64,000 bases of DNA from Galerina marginata (lineage: Eukaryota; Basidiomycota; Agaricomycetes; Agaricales; Galerinaceae), in the NCBI GenBank assembly GCA_023014335.1, contig JAECYW010000009.1, forward strand, positions 1,798,001 to 1,862,000. The letters run 5' to 3'. The notes beneath the pieces are model-generated. The model was not told the DNA's origin. It saw nothing but the letters and a program-made list of their open reading frames with translations, and did no database searches. Of this stretch, positions 13,201 to 25,699 are shown piece by piece (within the stretch, counting starts at the first letter, position 1; every line of letters begins with the position of its first letter). A program made the translations under genes and the position numbers.

Positions 13201-15744
13201 TTGTCGTAGAAATGGTCCATGTGTGGTACATGAGAAGCAAAACCCTCAGGATCTTGAGCTGGGTCGAAAAGTGGAATCGATGTGGGAAGTGTCTCTCCTC
13301 CAGTGCTGCTCGGCGCTGGGAAAACAAGTGTTTTGCCGTCCAGGTACGGGCTTGGGTTGAACTAAGGAGGGTTCAAATTCAGTTTGAATGGTTAAGCCGT
13401 AGGCTGGTACAACGCACAGGAGCTGTCGTCTTGAAAATATTTGAATCTTCCAACAAAGTGTTGAGGTTCATCTTTTCTGTAGCGGGCAAGAACTCTGCCA
13501 ACAAGGACCGGTAAATTATGGCCCGAAGGTCGGTATCCTGAGGATACAAAGCTAATCTCCTGGAAATTCTGACAAGCGACCGAGTGCCGAGTTTTCTGTT
13601 TTTGAGAACATTGTCTGCGGACATGCTAGCGCGGTATTTTTCAGCAAACACAAGAAGGATGTCGACGAGCCCTTGAGGACAGCCTGTTGCAAGGAGGATT
13701 GCAGATTCTTCTTTCGCATCCATTGGCTGACTTGGAACTGAGAAAAACATATTGGCGTGTTCATCGGATAACCAGTCCTTCAGGAGTAGCGACTTGGAAG
13801 CCGTACTAATGATGCGAAAGGAGAGATGCGCGACCGAAAGTTCGCCAGATTTGATCTGTGCATCACAGCGTTAATGGCTTAAACATAAGACGGCTGTAAG
13901 CTGACCTCTTCTGCCGTAGCATCCCCAACAATGCGCTTACTTTCCCAGAGTTCGGTTTCTCGATCTTGGACAATGCGAGATAATGAGCCAGCAGTCGAAC
14001 CCATGACGTCCAATCCCGATAGATGTAAAAGCCGGCCAGCCCATGCCCCTTCAATTAGAGGACTAGAAAAAAACAGATCAGCATAAGGTTTGAACAAGCT
14101 ATATCATGATAAAAGGTACCTCGGCTCCCAGGTTGTTGCACCACCATCTTCGATCTTCCGACGCATGACCAGCTCTCTGCCACCCAACTCCTTGTAAACG
14201 TGGATGACTTCAGAATCGTATCCAAGGATCTGACCAAATACTCGAACGAGAGTGGTTGTTGAAGCTGACGCGGTTGATGGAGAAGCCGGAGGTATCAAGG
14301 AGATATCCCAGCCAAGAGCATGGGCTTGCAGGAAGCTGGTCAAGAGACCCATGAATCTCGTAGTAGGGTAGAATTCCAGCTTGTCGGTGAAAGGGAAAGC
14401 ACGCAATTGTTTTGTGCCAGCTTGAGCTGTGAGCGTGACGGGCTCAAGCCCAGGTGGTGGGTTGAAAACGAGTTGCACGTTGGTATCACTGATCCGACGG
14501 ATTTCTGCTATACGGTATCCAAAAAGACCAATATTCTCGTCGATGGAAGCGATGGAAGGACTACCAAGCTCTCCAAGGTCACTCTCTTCAGTTTGCCGAC
14601 TGAGGATGGCCCATGCTTGGAAAGGCGCGTGTATCAACCCGGGGTGTATTGTAAGGAAAAGGCGAGCAAGCTGGGCAGGAGATAGCTGTTCGGGAGGAGG
14701 GAAGTTCTCGACCAGGCTACGCAGCTTCGTTAGAGCAGTTTGGGGGAATGGTGGCAAAGATGTCTTCGAGATTACTTCGAGAGCACTCCGCGACTCGCTG
14801 GCGAATTGTGTTGATAGAATAAGGTCCCTCAGCTTGTCGAAGAGGGGAATCGACTTTGAAGAACTGTTGGTGAGGGAAAGTAAGGAGCCGACAGGGTCCA
14901 CGAATCTTGCCTGAAAACGGCTACGGAATGGTGGGTCGAGTGGGTATCCAGGATATGGAGGCACCGGTGCAGCGATTGCAATAACACGGAAGTTCTTGTG
15001 TGCGGGTATAAACACCTTGCCTTGCTCTGTATCCGCTGTTGCAAGTTGGGCATATCGGTGTGGGTGTATGATATGGGTACCGTCATCTAAGTTCATCTCT
15101 CGATTCTCGAGCAGATTATTAAGAACCTGACAAAAGTCAATAGACAGATCGAGGTCAGAGTTTGTCTACTTACGGGCATTATACCACGCTCTGCCTTTTC
15201 TATACCCTCTAATATGAGCAACCGACCGTGTTTGACGGCGTTGACGGCGGGACTATCCACATATACAAGATTTCCTCCCTTTCTGATCTCCCTTCCCTGT
15301 CGCTGGCATCAGCCTCTATCAAATAACACGGTTTTCGAGTGACCGTACCTGCTTCAGTTCCGTCTCTCCTACGTCTCGGTGGAGAGCAATGTACTCATAC
15401 TCTGCGTTAATGAGGCTACGGAAAATGCTATAAGAACGTATTGCATAGAGAACAAGTAGAGAAAAATACCTGGCAAATGTTAAAGCCAGCCTCCTTGCAT
15501 AAGGTCCCGGTTGTGAAACGAGAAATACGTCCTGTCCGAGCAAGTACTTCTGGAGTATGAAGTGGAGGTTGTCCAGGTTTACAGGATCATTTACGTCCAG
15601 CAGGTTCGATAAACGGGTCAACCGCGATGGTGAAAGTGATGCAGGAACCTCGTAGCTGATATCCCCCAGCCTTAAGGTTCCAACCGGCTCCGGTGCTGCC
15701 TTCAGTTCGCTCAAGAGCTGATTAAGACGCCGTTGAGGTGCCAT
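10277..15744 (-). CDS. VWA8: VWA8-like giant AAA+ ATPase with C-terminal VWA domain
   Basis: This is a large multi-exon protein collinear with vertebrate VWA8, a mitochondrial-matrix AAA+ ATPase. It starts MAPQRRLNQLLSEL and continues LLGQDVFLVSQPGPYARR (first AAA module, P-loop not canonical) and EYIALHRDVGETELKQ. A second module (LGWDISLIPPASPSTASAST, LGYD) also lacks a GxGK[ST] P-loop. The third is intact: GVGKNKIVDR is restored by splicing near 13060-13030, with Walker B VIIIDEADKAPEHVV (about 12785-12750) and VHPNFRLILLANRPGY. Near the C terminus are GNRWAGG, the linker RQIDGELDDSRLTEGLTGES, a VWA MIDAS motif FDLSASM (about 11270-11245) and GHSGDG. Stop TAA at 10279-10277. The next in-frame upstream residues are basic, so a short targeting exon may be missing from my start. 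Confidence 0.92.
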
Positions 15745-17798
15745 CGGGTAACGGCAATTGGCGAACTTGACGAAAATACGCTTCCTTGAGGTGAACCAGA
15801 CGTTCCTGGGTCCCAGAACGCAAGCAATTGTGGGCTTAGATGATTCACAAGTCTGCAAGTTGCCTATAAGTATGATAATGACATGGATTTTCCGGGGTAA
15901 CTGCCTCGGCAATGTAAGCTTACCGGTTATCCCTTTTCGGAAATGTTGGTCGTCCCCCGCTGAGTAAAATTCGTGCTTTTCTCTGGATCTAACCTAGAGC
16001 GCACGTATCGAGAAAAGGGGTCGAAGGGGGTGTTCATGTGCAACGCAACTACCAGCTATTACCTACTAGTTCCAGTTCCAGAGCCATGTAGCTCGCCTTC
16101 TGATGAAACTTTAGGCGGCGCCTACACTGTGGGAAGCCAGAACTGGAATTTGTGATGGTGATACGTGAATTTCTTGATTTAGACAGGAATATGTAGTGGA
16201 GACCCTGAATGGTGTTTCGTTGGCAGCTTATTTTGCCACTTTGGAACACCAAACAGTGCTGACAGTTCCAACTTCAAAATTTCGTGGTTGTCCACAAGAC
16301 AAATTGTTGTTCTTCCATTCGTCTCCTTCATGTACCTATAACAAAAAGCATTGGCGTTTGCTCAGCATCACAAAGCGGTGTTTCACTGTCTTGGATGAGC
16401 AGAGCAAGGAGTCAGGAAACAATAAAAATAAGCATGGAGGTGACTTCATACTTGGGAGGCGCAATGTGCCCAGTATACATCCCATGTTTACATGAAGGAA
16501 GGACAATGATATGAGGAAACACCCGCAGACAAAGGGACATAAACCAACTTGAATACAAATAGATGCTGGGAAAAGAATGCCAAGTGGACGTACTTCACTA
16601 GGACAGAGAAAAAAAGAAGAGAACAGATGTCCTGATCGTACTACAGGTATTACGCACAAACTAAAACACGACCGTAATGGCCAATCTAGATGCAGGAAAT
16701 TGAGGAGTTGTGGGAGCAGGCACTGTGAAAAAGCAAGGTTCCTCAACATCGGCTAAAGAAAGCCTTACCATGATTCCACACAGTACGTAGAAATAGGCGC
16801 GTAGACACCGAAAGTAGCGCTAACCATTTAGAGGGAAGACGATAGTAGACCAGGAAGTGAGGCGGAACGTAGGCGCGGGCAGAGGGAGCAAAGGTGGCAA
16901 TCCGATGGAGCTGCATTAGCTCAGGAGATGCCAAACGAAGTGGGAGGTGCGGCTTGATCTGGTTGATGCTATTTGAAAAGGTGGGCAACACAGAGGTGTG
17001 AGGCGGATGTAGGACTCTCCTGGTGTTGAAAAAGTTTGATGAGGTGGATGGCATGGCCACCTCGATAACCGGGATAGTGGGTAGATGAACTAGATAATGG
17101 TAAAGGAAGGGGCAGATGGCAGGCCGGCACTGGTGATGGCGGAGGCCGCGAGGCTCCACTAAGCCACCATGTTGGCAGTAAGAAGGTACAAGATATAGGC
17201 GGTATCACTCAAAATGTGTTAAGGAGGTAGAGGAGGTGAGGCTGCATCGACTACATTGACACTGGACAACAGTCGACGACGTAGGATGCCTGTAACAGGG
17301 AAGTGGAAAAAGCGGCGTGATATGAGGTGATAGCAACCTAGTACATTCTTCAGCAGCGCAAAGGCTGTCACCGTTTCTCACCGTTCCTGTGGATGAGCCT
17401 TGGGTATACAAGCAGCGGCCTGTCGCCGCAGATCGTGATTGAGTGATGCATGGGGAGCAGGTAGAATGTAGATTCTTGAGGTATGTGTCGTGTTGATGAC
17501 CGCTGTTGGTTGGTGCAGGCTGAAGCAACACCAAGGAGCTAGTAGCCGCATTGGGATGAATGGTGGTTGGGTTAGGCTACATTCTTGGACCTCGAATGGC
17601 GGTTAGCAAGGAATAGAAGGTCGTCAGATGATGTACCTAGTGGATTGCCCTCAGAAAGACTCCAGATATTCCGGACGCCTCCACTGACTAATCAGATTGC
17701 GCGTCGCGTCGAGGGATAAAAATCTAGGAAAGGCACAAAGATAGTTAAAAATGGAAGAACTATTACTGAATCACTTACTGACGTGCTTCTTGAGTCAT
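15745..17798. other. Gene-free stretch
   Basis: Frames on both strands here are short, mutually shadowing and without family signatures. The interval lies between the VWA8 start and the leucyl-tRNA-synthetase relic. I see no RNA gene or clear transposon end. Confidence 0.5.
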
Positions 17799-18659
17799 TT
17801 ATAGAGCAAACATGACAAGCAAATGGATGGATGGTGCTTGGTGTGGGCCAAAAGCGCCAGCTGCAGACTTGGGCTGTTGGAGAACGAGCTCCACGGCGAA
17901 GTGCGGAGCCACGAGGGTGACTGGCAAGGCCGCATTCCGTGTACAGTACAGGGCAAGGTCAATGTGCATGCTAACGTCTGCCATTACTTCATGACACCAG
18001 TCGCGTGCGCTTTGGAAGTCGTAGACTAAGAACCGAATTTCATGGCATCCTTGTAGTTCGTTCTGTACGATGATTTCAGCTTGTGAGCAGTCTGAAGTGA
18101 GGAATAAGGAATAATGCTCACGCTTCATAGTGGCTCTATGTAAGTTGGTTGATTTATTGACTTCCTGTTCGAAAACATTATCGTGGTAGTTTCGGGGCCG
18201 TGGTAGAGGTTCGCTTGGTCCTTGACTATATCCTACGGAAGAAAGACAGTTCATGACCATCATCGACGAAGACGAAAACAAACTTCTCGATCCCCTCCCA
18301 CAAAGTCAGCGAGTTGCCCGTGCCCTTGGACCTCTTTCTCCCATTCACAACAGATGTCCGTTAGTGCGCATACTCAGGGGCCACTTGTCCTCAGAGAACA
18401 ATGATTGTCCAAAACGAATATTAAATGTCGAATGATTTGGGCCAAGGTACTTCGCGGACGAGCGTATGTCGAAGGGGTAGAAGTATTCGTACTCGTGTCG
18501 CAGAGCATCGGCTTTTTCGCGAGCCATGGGTGATGGCTCAGGGAATGGGCCCTTGCTGTAGATGTATTCCCAGATCTTGTCTGTCATCTGTTCAGGCGTG
18601 ATGCCCAGAGGTCCTGGTTTGCTGCCGTGGATACTAGGATCTGCAGTAACAGTTTTGTT

Positions 18660-20250
18660 CATGTTCGAACAGGGCCATTGGCAAAGGGAGGGTGTTCGAT
18701 CAGTGTTCGAACATGTTCAAGCACTGATCATGTTCGAAAATGTAGATAGTGGTTGAACTTGTCGAGACATTTTTAGAAGCATCAGCGGCGTTGGCGGAGA
18801 TAGCGTTGTCTCGGACACTGGTGAGACTTTATTTCTAGTTTAGTCATGGCAGCTGTGATCGATACTGATCGATACGCGTTCGAAACTGCTACTCGGCAAC
18901 AATCACTTTGTCTTTTTCGTTCATGCTCCCCTCTTTGTCTTGCCTCGTCACGTTCTGGTTATCGGTACGCATTTCTACCCTTTACTCTATATGTTGTACT
19001 AACCTCTTTACTTTAAGTTTTTCTCTATACTTTCAGGCTTCAACGCTGGCATGGCATGTGAAGTAAGCTGTCCCTAGTCCCACTCGTACCAACCTAAACT
19101 CCTTGTTGACCGTGCCGCTAGGACTCGGATGTCCTGACTCCCTCAGGAAGCCCACGCCGTGCTCATCTCCGCATGACTTAACCACCACCCTGGACACTTC
19201 CCGCTGTTGTCCTTGGTGACCGCCATGCTGACCAGCGCCAGCCCTCCAGCCCAATTCATTCATCCCCGAAGGTGTGAATGAACGCGCCCAACTACCTCGA
19301 GCGCCCCTCTTCTTCTAGGGCTATTGGCCGACGTTCCAATGGATTTGGGTAGGCAGAGGCGGAGCGAGGAAGACCCACGAGGTGCGTCACGAAACGAGTC
19401 TAAATGACTCGTTTCGCCTTCTTTTGTCCTCCACCATCGCCGACTTATTACTAGTAGCCGGCCCACAGGCTCATCTGCCGCCCCTTCGTCACTGTCCCGA
19501 ACAATAACCATTCATCGCCTGCGCCGTCACTCACTGCTACAGCTACTCCACTAACCGCCGTCGTTGGCACGACTCGCAGCCTAACTACCTTTACATAATG
19601 TAGTCCTGCCCTACATCTATTGTCGACAGGATTGGCGCGCGCTGTTGCCGCCATTCACCGCTGTCAACACGAGTGCCGTGTCCGGTTGACGCTTCACACG
19701 CACAGTGGTTGAGCACCCCCACCTCCTTCACAGCTGATCACGCAACCATTGACAACACGGACGCCCTCTTTTACCGTCGTCAACCGTGATCTCACCGCGT
19801 TCTCCGCTGTCCACACGGCTCTACCTTACCTCCGTCATCGTTAACGCATATTTTCCACTGCTGTTGACGCAATGACAATATCTCTACAGTCAATTAACCT
19901 AGTATTTCCAAATGTTAGTAGTCACTTAATCAATACGTGTCTATGATTGCCTCCAATAAAGAAGTAAATTAAGTGACTCGTATGAGCTAATTCCAGTTTA
20001 CAGATTACACCCTACCTAATGATGCTTATTTCTGCAGATAGCCATAAAGAAGTAAATTAAGTGACTCTATTAATCTGCAGATAAGCCAAGGGTTTTTTTG
20101 ATCGAACAGTGTTCAAAAAAAAATCAAACAAAACCAATGAGAATCAGGGGCATGGGAATCAACCTGTTGAATTTGTGTTCGAAACATTTTCGAAACATGT
20201 TCGAACAGGCTGCCTTTATCAATGGCAATTTTCGAACACTGAACAAGCTA
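18660..20250. mobile_element. Insertion with imperfect inverted ends (hAT-like, non-autonomous?)
   Basis: This segment splits the LeuRS relic between its WDPQFLVES and IHGSKPGPLGI codons. The left end (about 18661-18745) reads TGTTCATGTTCGAACAGGG, then CCATTGGCAAAGG. The reverse complement of the right end (about 20240-20155) reads TTCAGTGTTCGAAAATTGCC and then ATTGATAAAGGC. The two are clearly related, and repeated TTCGAA cores occur near both ends. The CAGTG-like end resembles hAT termini, but I could not find a convincing 8-bp target duplication. The interior has no transposase-like frame. The classification is tentative; the inverted-end structure itself is seen directly. Confidence 0.6.
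19955..20067. repeat. Direct repeat pair inside the insertion
   Basis: ATAAAGAAGTAAATTAAGTG followed by ACTC occurs at about 19956-19979 and again at about 20044-20067. A partial inverted copy (AGTCACTTAAT) lies at 19920-19930. TCTGCAGATA-type words also recur nearby. These may be subterminal transposase-binding repeats. Confidence 0.65.
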
Positions 20251-21866
20251 CGTTACGGATCTGTTGGTAATAAAGGATTCAATGCCTATAATTAATTCAC
20301 AATTTAATCATCCATACCGTGCAATGATTGGGTAACAATGTGATTCAACGAGGAATTGCGGATCCCAAGGCAAGACTGAGCCCAGTCCATAGGTACGTGC
20401 AAAAGCCTATTGATTCAACCAATCCACAAGTTTCTCAAAAAGCGTGCCGAATTTCTTTGGAGTAAATGTTCATCCTCGCCAACAAGCTATAGCGGACACA
20501 GATTAGAAATTTCATGACGAATCTCGTTGAACGACAACAGCGTACCCTTGAGTCTGCTCCTTCCAAGAAGCTTCAGCGCAATCCAGATACCATTGGTCCA
20601 TGGGCGCAACAACACACCCATCACACGGCGCAAAATGAGAAGGCCTTCGGGCTTCGCATACGCAAAGGCCAGACCGGCCTTAATCATGTCCTCGCGGACT
20701 TTTTGCTTCGCAGCTTGCACGCTCTACCCCTTGTACTCGCCAACCAACATCGTGCCGTTGTAGTACCCCACCCTGTGCGCAATTTCCATGGCCTCTGCAA
20801 GTCGCTTCGCAACTGGGTCTTTAACTGCTTGACCACAGCAGGCGCAGTCATCTCGCCGTATGTCGATGTGGAAATGACAGGCACGGGGCCGATGGCAGCT
20901 TAGGATCTTATGGAACTAGGGCTTCTTGTGCAGATAGGTGACGGCCTGGAAGTTGTCTGGCGAGTCGGAAGGTACGGAGTTGACAATGCCGATACTTTAG
21001 TGGCGAGGACGTTGTCCATGGGTAGGACGTACATCTGGGGGGTAGATGGCAAATGGTGCGCTGATCTTTGTGCCGACAACCTTGGAGCCTTTAATCTCTG
21101 CAGCTGTTCGATGTGCCATTGAAGGGCGATCCCACCTGGAAGAACATGTTGCAGGTAGCTCGCAGGGTGCACAGGTATGCTTCCTTGTCGTTGGCTGCAA
21201 AGATTCCGTACTTGATGCTAGTTCCGACCAAGTAGTTTGTTTGACCGTATCTAAAAAAATCCTAAGTCTTGAAATGGGAGATGAGAGGGACCATACGTAC
21301 ATAGTTTCTGGGTGAAGAGTAGAAGCAACCAATAAAGTGTTCTGCTACCTGTTCTGCTACCAGCCTTATTCCAACCACTTCTTCCGCTGCATGGCTCCAT
21401 TCCGCGACTTCCATCTTGACAGCAGTGTATTCCCGTAGTCTGAATCTTGACGGTCGTGATCCATACAAGGTTGACCATCCTTTGGGCTGTAGATAGTATA
21501 CCGCTCTCCGAATTTGATCTTGCCGAGCTTGTACAGTTTGTTGACTTGTCCATCGGACGAATGGATCATGGTAGGGATTAGCGCCTGTCGTTAGGACCGT
21601 TCGGCGCCACTGCCAGTCAATACGGAGTCCGAAAAAGTTGCGGTCATTATACGCTGCGTCAATGAGTAATGTGATAGTGGCTGTTATGACATCGAGACTT
21701 ACGACGGCGATGGCTTAGAGAGTATGTTCATCATTGTAATACATGCTGAACAAGTAGGTGTGATCGTGCGAACGGGAGTTCGAAATTACCAGCGGATGAA
21801 GTCAAGTTCGCTTTGACCAAACTGCAATTTGAATAAGCCCTTTTTGATACCTCCCTTGCAATCTGG

Positions 21867-24800
21867 ATGGATAGATCAACTATCAAGCTTTCCTCAAAGC
21901 GACAACATAAAAAAACAAGCCGGCTGCTCAAAAAATCTCGCCAAGAATGCAAAGACTTCTGCTTTTGCACGCCTTTCTGTCACAAGAAGCTCACTCTGCA
22001 GTCTCGAAAACGTCATTACAAAACACTCAACCTTCCATTTCCTAAACCCAAATCACACCGTACACCTAGTGGGGCTGGTATGGTTGCCGAGCATGACTCT
22101 GACTATGCTATGTATGTATTTGTGAGCCTGTTGCAAATAAAAATATTTATCAGGAATCATGAATTACTAGGAATGATGATACTTTGTCCATGAACAGCTA
22201 CTCTTCAAGTTCTACAGGAATTGATTTCATCCCAGACCAAGCCACCTGTGGAAATGATGATCAAGTCAAATTTATCGCCACTGTCTCTGATGATATTGTT
22301 CAGGAATCCTACTTTGGGCTCCAGAATTGCAACACCGAACTGGATGAATCTGACTTCAACACCTGTGATGGCTACAGCTCAGATGATTCAGGATTTGATG
22401 ATTGGAACACCTACAATGAGGAAGCCGAAATTGAGGCAAATTCAAATCTTTCTGATGGAGAAAAGTTGCAAAAATTGGAAGAAATCTTGGATGATGAAGA
22501 ATATGCAGAACTTTGGGCCAATCGTAAGAATGAAACTCTCTTATAAATTTTCTTGTCTAATACATAAAGTAGGGAAGGAAGAACTCTCACAACAGGATTT
22601 AGATGACATTAGTGCATTTAAGCTCAAGATGGTTGCAAATATGCCAAGAGCTGCATTTGAACAAATGCGTGATGCTTTTCGTGATCGGCTTGATATCAGC
22701 TCCTTATATGTGATTGTTCATAAAATTGCAATCCTCTCAGGAGTTGTTCCAAAGTGGATTGACTGCTGTGTCAACACCTGCATTGCATACACATCTAACT
22801 ATGAAAACAACAAAACCTGTCCACTATGCGGAGAGCAACGATACTCAGCCAATCATCAACCTCGACGAGTGTTCTGCTACCTCCCGCTTACTCCTCGACT
22901 ACAGAAATATTTTTCAAATGTCAAAACTGCTGATGAGCTCAATTATCGCAGTGAATACACAAAATGGTCAAAGAAAACTACTGCTCAGGCTCCAGCAACT
23001 TATGACACAGAACTCCCTCCCTTGATTATTCCAGACTCAGACGATGATGATGATGAAGATAGCCAGGAACACACAATAAGTGATGTGTTTGATGGTGAAC
23101 ATTATCACAATCTACGTCAACAGAAAGTCACAATTGATGGAAAAGAAATGTCTTACTGTTACTTCTCCCAGGATACAGATATTGCATTTGCAACCAGCTT
23201 GGATGGTTATCTTTTGTTTAAACGCAGGAGAGGAGGGCCATCTGCAACACCTATTCTCATCCAACTCTATAATTTACCCCCCGAAATCAGAACAGCCATG
23301 GGTCGAGTCATTTGTCTTGGTGTCATCCCAGGTCCAAAGGGACCCAAACGTCTGGACACCTTCCTGCACCCTCTTGATGAAGAATGTGTTGATTTGGCTA
23401 GAGGGGTCAAAACCTTTGACTGTCGAACCAAGAAATACTTTGAACTACGGGCCTACAATATGTTTCCCTTGGGTGACATCATAGCTATGGAAAAGTTTCT
23501 TAACATCAAGGGACATAATGGAAAATGCCCTTGTCGCTCCTGCCAAATCACTGCTGTCATGTCATCTGACCGAACATATTATGTCCCTTTAGCTCGACCT
23601 CTACCAGCATTAAACACTTGGGATCCCCGTGACCTTCCTCTTCGCCAACATATTCACTGGGACAATGTGACAGAAAAAATTTCCAATGCATCAACCAAGA
23701 AGAAACAGAATGAAATAGCTATGCAATGTGGAATCAAGGGAATGCCTGCTCTCCAGCGAGTTGGCTCAATTGACTATGCCAGAGGCTCACCTTGGGATTA
23801 CATGCATCTTATGCTGGAGAACATTATCCAGAATCTTGTTGATCTCTGGATGGGACGATACAAAGGGCTGGATTCAGGCACAGAGGATTTCATCATACCA
23901 GATGCAGTCTGGAAGCAGATTGCAGATGAAACTGCAGCTGCTGTACCAGATATCCCTGCAGCATTTGTCAGGGCATTGGGGAATCCATATAATAACCGTG
24001 TCAATCTCAATGCAGAAGGCTGGTCCTTTTGGTTTATGTTCATTGCTCCTATACTCCTCAAAGGCCGGATGAAGCCCATTTACTACAAGCACTTCAGCAG
24101 TCTTGTCAACATCATGAAGACAGCCACACAATTTACACTCACCTACTCCCAGGTCAGTGACTTGGAAGAGAAGATTGTCAAATGGGTTGAAGATTATGAA
24201 AGGTTGGTTCTTCTGGTTAAATCAAACTTCAAGCTCACATGTTGGTTTTTTTAGAATTTATTATCAATACAACACTGAGCGTTTGTCCACATGTGTTCTG
24301 ACTATTCATGGTTTGCTCCACGTTTGTGATAACATTAGGTTTTGTGGGCCAGTGTGGACAACTTGGACTTTCTGGATGGAACGTTACTGTGGCTACTTGC
24401 AGAGTGGCTTACGATCAAAAGTTAGCCCTTGGGCAAACCTCAACAATCGTGTCCTCCACAAGGCATATTTGGACCAGATTGAAATATACTATGACCTAGA
24501 GAAGAGCACCCCGCAAAGCTGCCATAGAAGTGAAAAAATCTTTCCAATATGTAAGACAGTTCTAATTCAAATATGCATGGACACAACTGATCTTCACTAC
24601 TACTCAGATCCTAATTCTATTCTTCGGCCACCTTCTTTTAGAGGCTTTCCTTTGGACCCATCCCTTTGTGGAAAAATATCAAGATACCTTTATCTCATTA
24701 TAGGAAGGAGAGAGCCGGAAATTAGAAGACAACTGCCATGCATGGCAGTACGCCAATGGGGAAAGGTTAGAATTGCAAATGGAGGTGATTCAATTCGTTG

Positions 24801-25278
24801 TGATTGTGCATCCTCATCTGCAAATAGTGAGAGAAACATGTCATTTGTGCGAGTAAGGTGTTTCATATTTCCTGAACCCCCAGATTACTGACAGAATACT
24901 ACTTGCCAGTATGAGCTGGAAGTCATAGATGCCAAAAATAAAAAGTCAAGGGTGATTTTTTATGGAAGGTTGGATATGATTCTAGAACTGCAAGTCCCAG
25001 ATGAAGAATTCTGGTGTGAAATACGGGGAGAGACAAGGCTTTTGGCAGTAATCACTCCATGCAAAACAAATGGAGAAGATGCTTCAAAGCAATTGGCTAT
25101 GTATCGGACCACTACCACGCAGATTGTAACAGATTTGAGGGCAATATCCAGTGTAGTGGGAAGAGTAAAGACCCGAAATGCATGGGGTATCATTGACAGA
25201 AGTGGGGATTATACAAGGACAGTATTTGTAAACCAAGAGCTTATAAAAGGTGATGACATAGGCAATAGTCAGTTGTAA
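21867..25278 (+). CDS. Tnp2-like (CACTA/EnSpm) transposase, apparently intact
   Basis: Five exons (21867-22111, 22198-22523, 22573-24202, 24255-24852, 24910-25278) join in frame to 1,055 residues with no internal stop. The N terminus is basic with a Cys/His cluster (CKDFCFCTPFCHKKL), followed by an acidic Ser-rich region. A second zinc-binding group is CCVNTCIAY plus KTCPLCGEQRYS. The Tnp2 core shows FATSLDGYLLFKRRRGG, NLPPEIRTAMGRVICLGVIP, GDIIAMEKFLNIKGHNGKCP, PWDYMHLMLENIIQNLVDLW, IPAAFVRALGNPYNNRVNLN, TIHGLLHVCDNIRFCGPVW and FWMERYCGYLQSGLRSK. The C-terminal part (FYGRLDMILELQVPDE) resembles that of related basidiomycete elements. It is AT-richer than the neighbours, as expected of transferred or recent mobile DNA. 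I could not identify the terminal inverted repeats. Confidence 0.9.
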
Positions 25279-25388
25279 AATAATCACATCATATATTTGT
25301 AGTGCATATCTAATCTTATGAAGTACAGGCACAACAGAAGCACTGACAAAAAATGAGCCATGCATCTAGACAAGATATAATAAATACC

Positions 25389-25521
25389 TACTTCAAAACT
25401 CCACCATACCAGTTTTCCACCAGTGGTTGCAACTAGGGCAACATGGTCAGATAAGCAGCCTGCACACAAGACAAATTGACATACAGAGTCTGTCTGCTCA
25501 TCTTCTAAAGCTACATAGTGA
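25389..25521 (-). CDS. Possible internal exon of an antisense gene in the CACTA element
   Basis: On the minus strand an open block reads HYVALEDEQTDSVCQFVLC, then AGCLSDHVALVATTGGKLV and WWSFE. It is bounded by a good acceptor (ACTAACAG) and a good donor (GTAGGT). Composition and boundaries look coding. CACTA-type elements can carry a second gene, so this may be part of one, but I could not connect it to other exons and do not recognise the protein. Confidence 0.35.
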
Positions 25522-25699
25522 CTGTTAGTATCAAGTTATTATCACCCTGCACATATCCCCTCCTGTTAAGATTGCTGGTTCAGAAAAAAAAAATCAGTCT
25601 TTCCCTCAGCAAAACCCAGGTAGATTGGGCTGACCTTTGCGACTAAATAACCAGATGTCACGCCCTTAAGAGCAGCACATCAGTCACCTCCTATCTGCG

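Larger units (their letters stand above)
17799..21670 (-). pseudogene. Decayed cytosolic leucyl-tRNA synthetase copy, interrupted
   Basis: Fragments of cytosolic LeuRS lie in order on the minus strand but in shifting frames. From the 5' side: RIDW (about 21620); [20 protein letters not shown] and [12 protein letters not shown] (about 21555-21465); PVISTSTYGEMTAPAVVKQL (about 20880); MIKAGLAFAYAKPEGL; then, across stops and a frameshift, EKLVDWLNQ and AFARTYGLGSVLPWDPQFLV (about 20440-20350). After an insertion follow IHGSKPGPLGITPEQMTD, ADALRHEYEYFYPFDIRSS, KWPLSMRTNGHLL, and finally YDFQSARDWCHEVMADVSMH and APHFAVE. The catalytic KMSKS motif has decayed to KRSKG (about 18340-18320), and the HIGH-containing N-terminal region is absent. 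It cannot encode an active synthetase; a functional copy must exist elsewhere. Confidence 0.9.

Noticed and set aside
16336..17534. Minus-strand frames of 100-138 codons
   Set aside because: No domain, no coherent splicing and strong overlap with other frames; treated as spacer.
21664..25535. ATAGTG.CTGTTA words near both sides of the CACTA gene as its termini
   Set aside because: They are in the same orientation rather than inverted, short and imperfect, and the right copy lies inside the antisense exon-like block.
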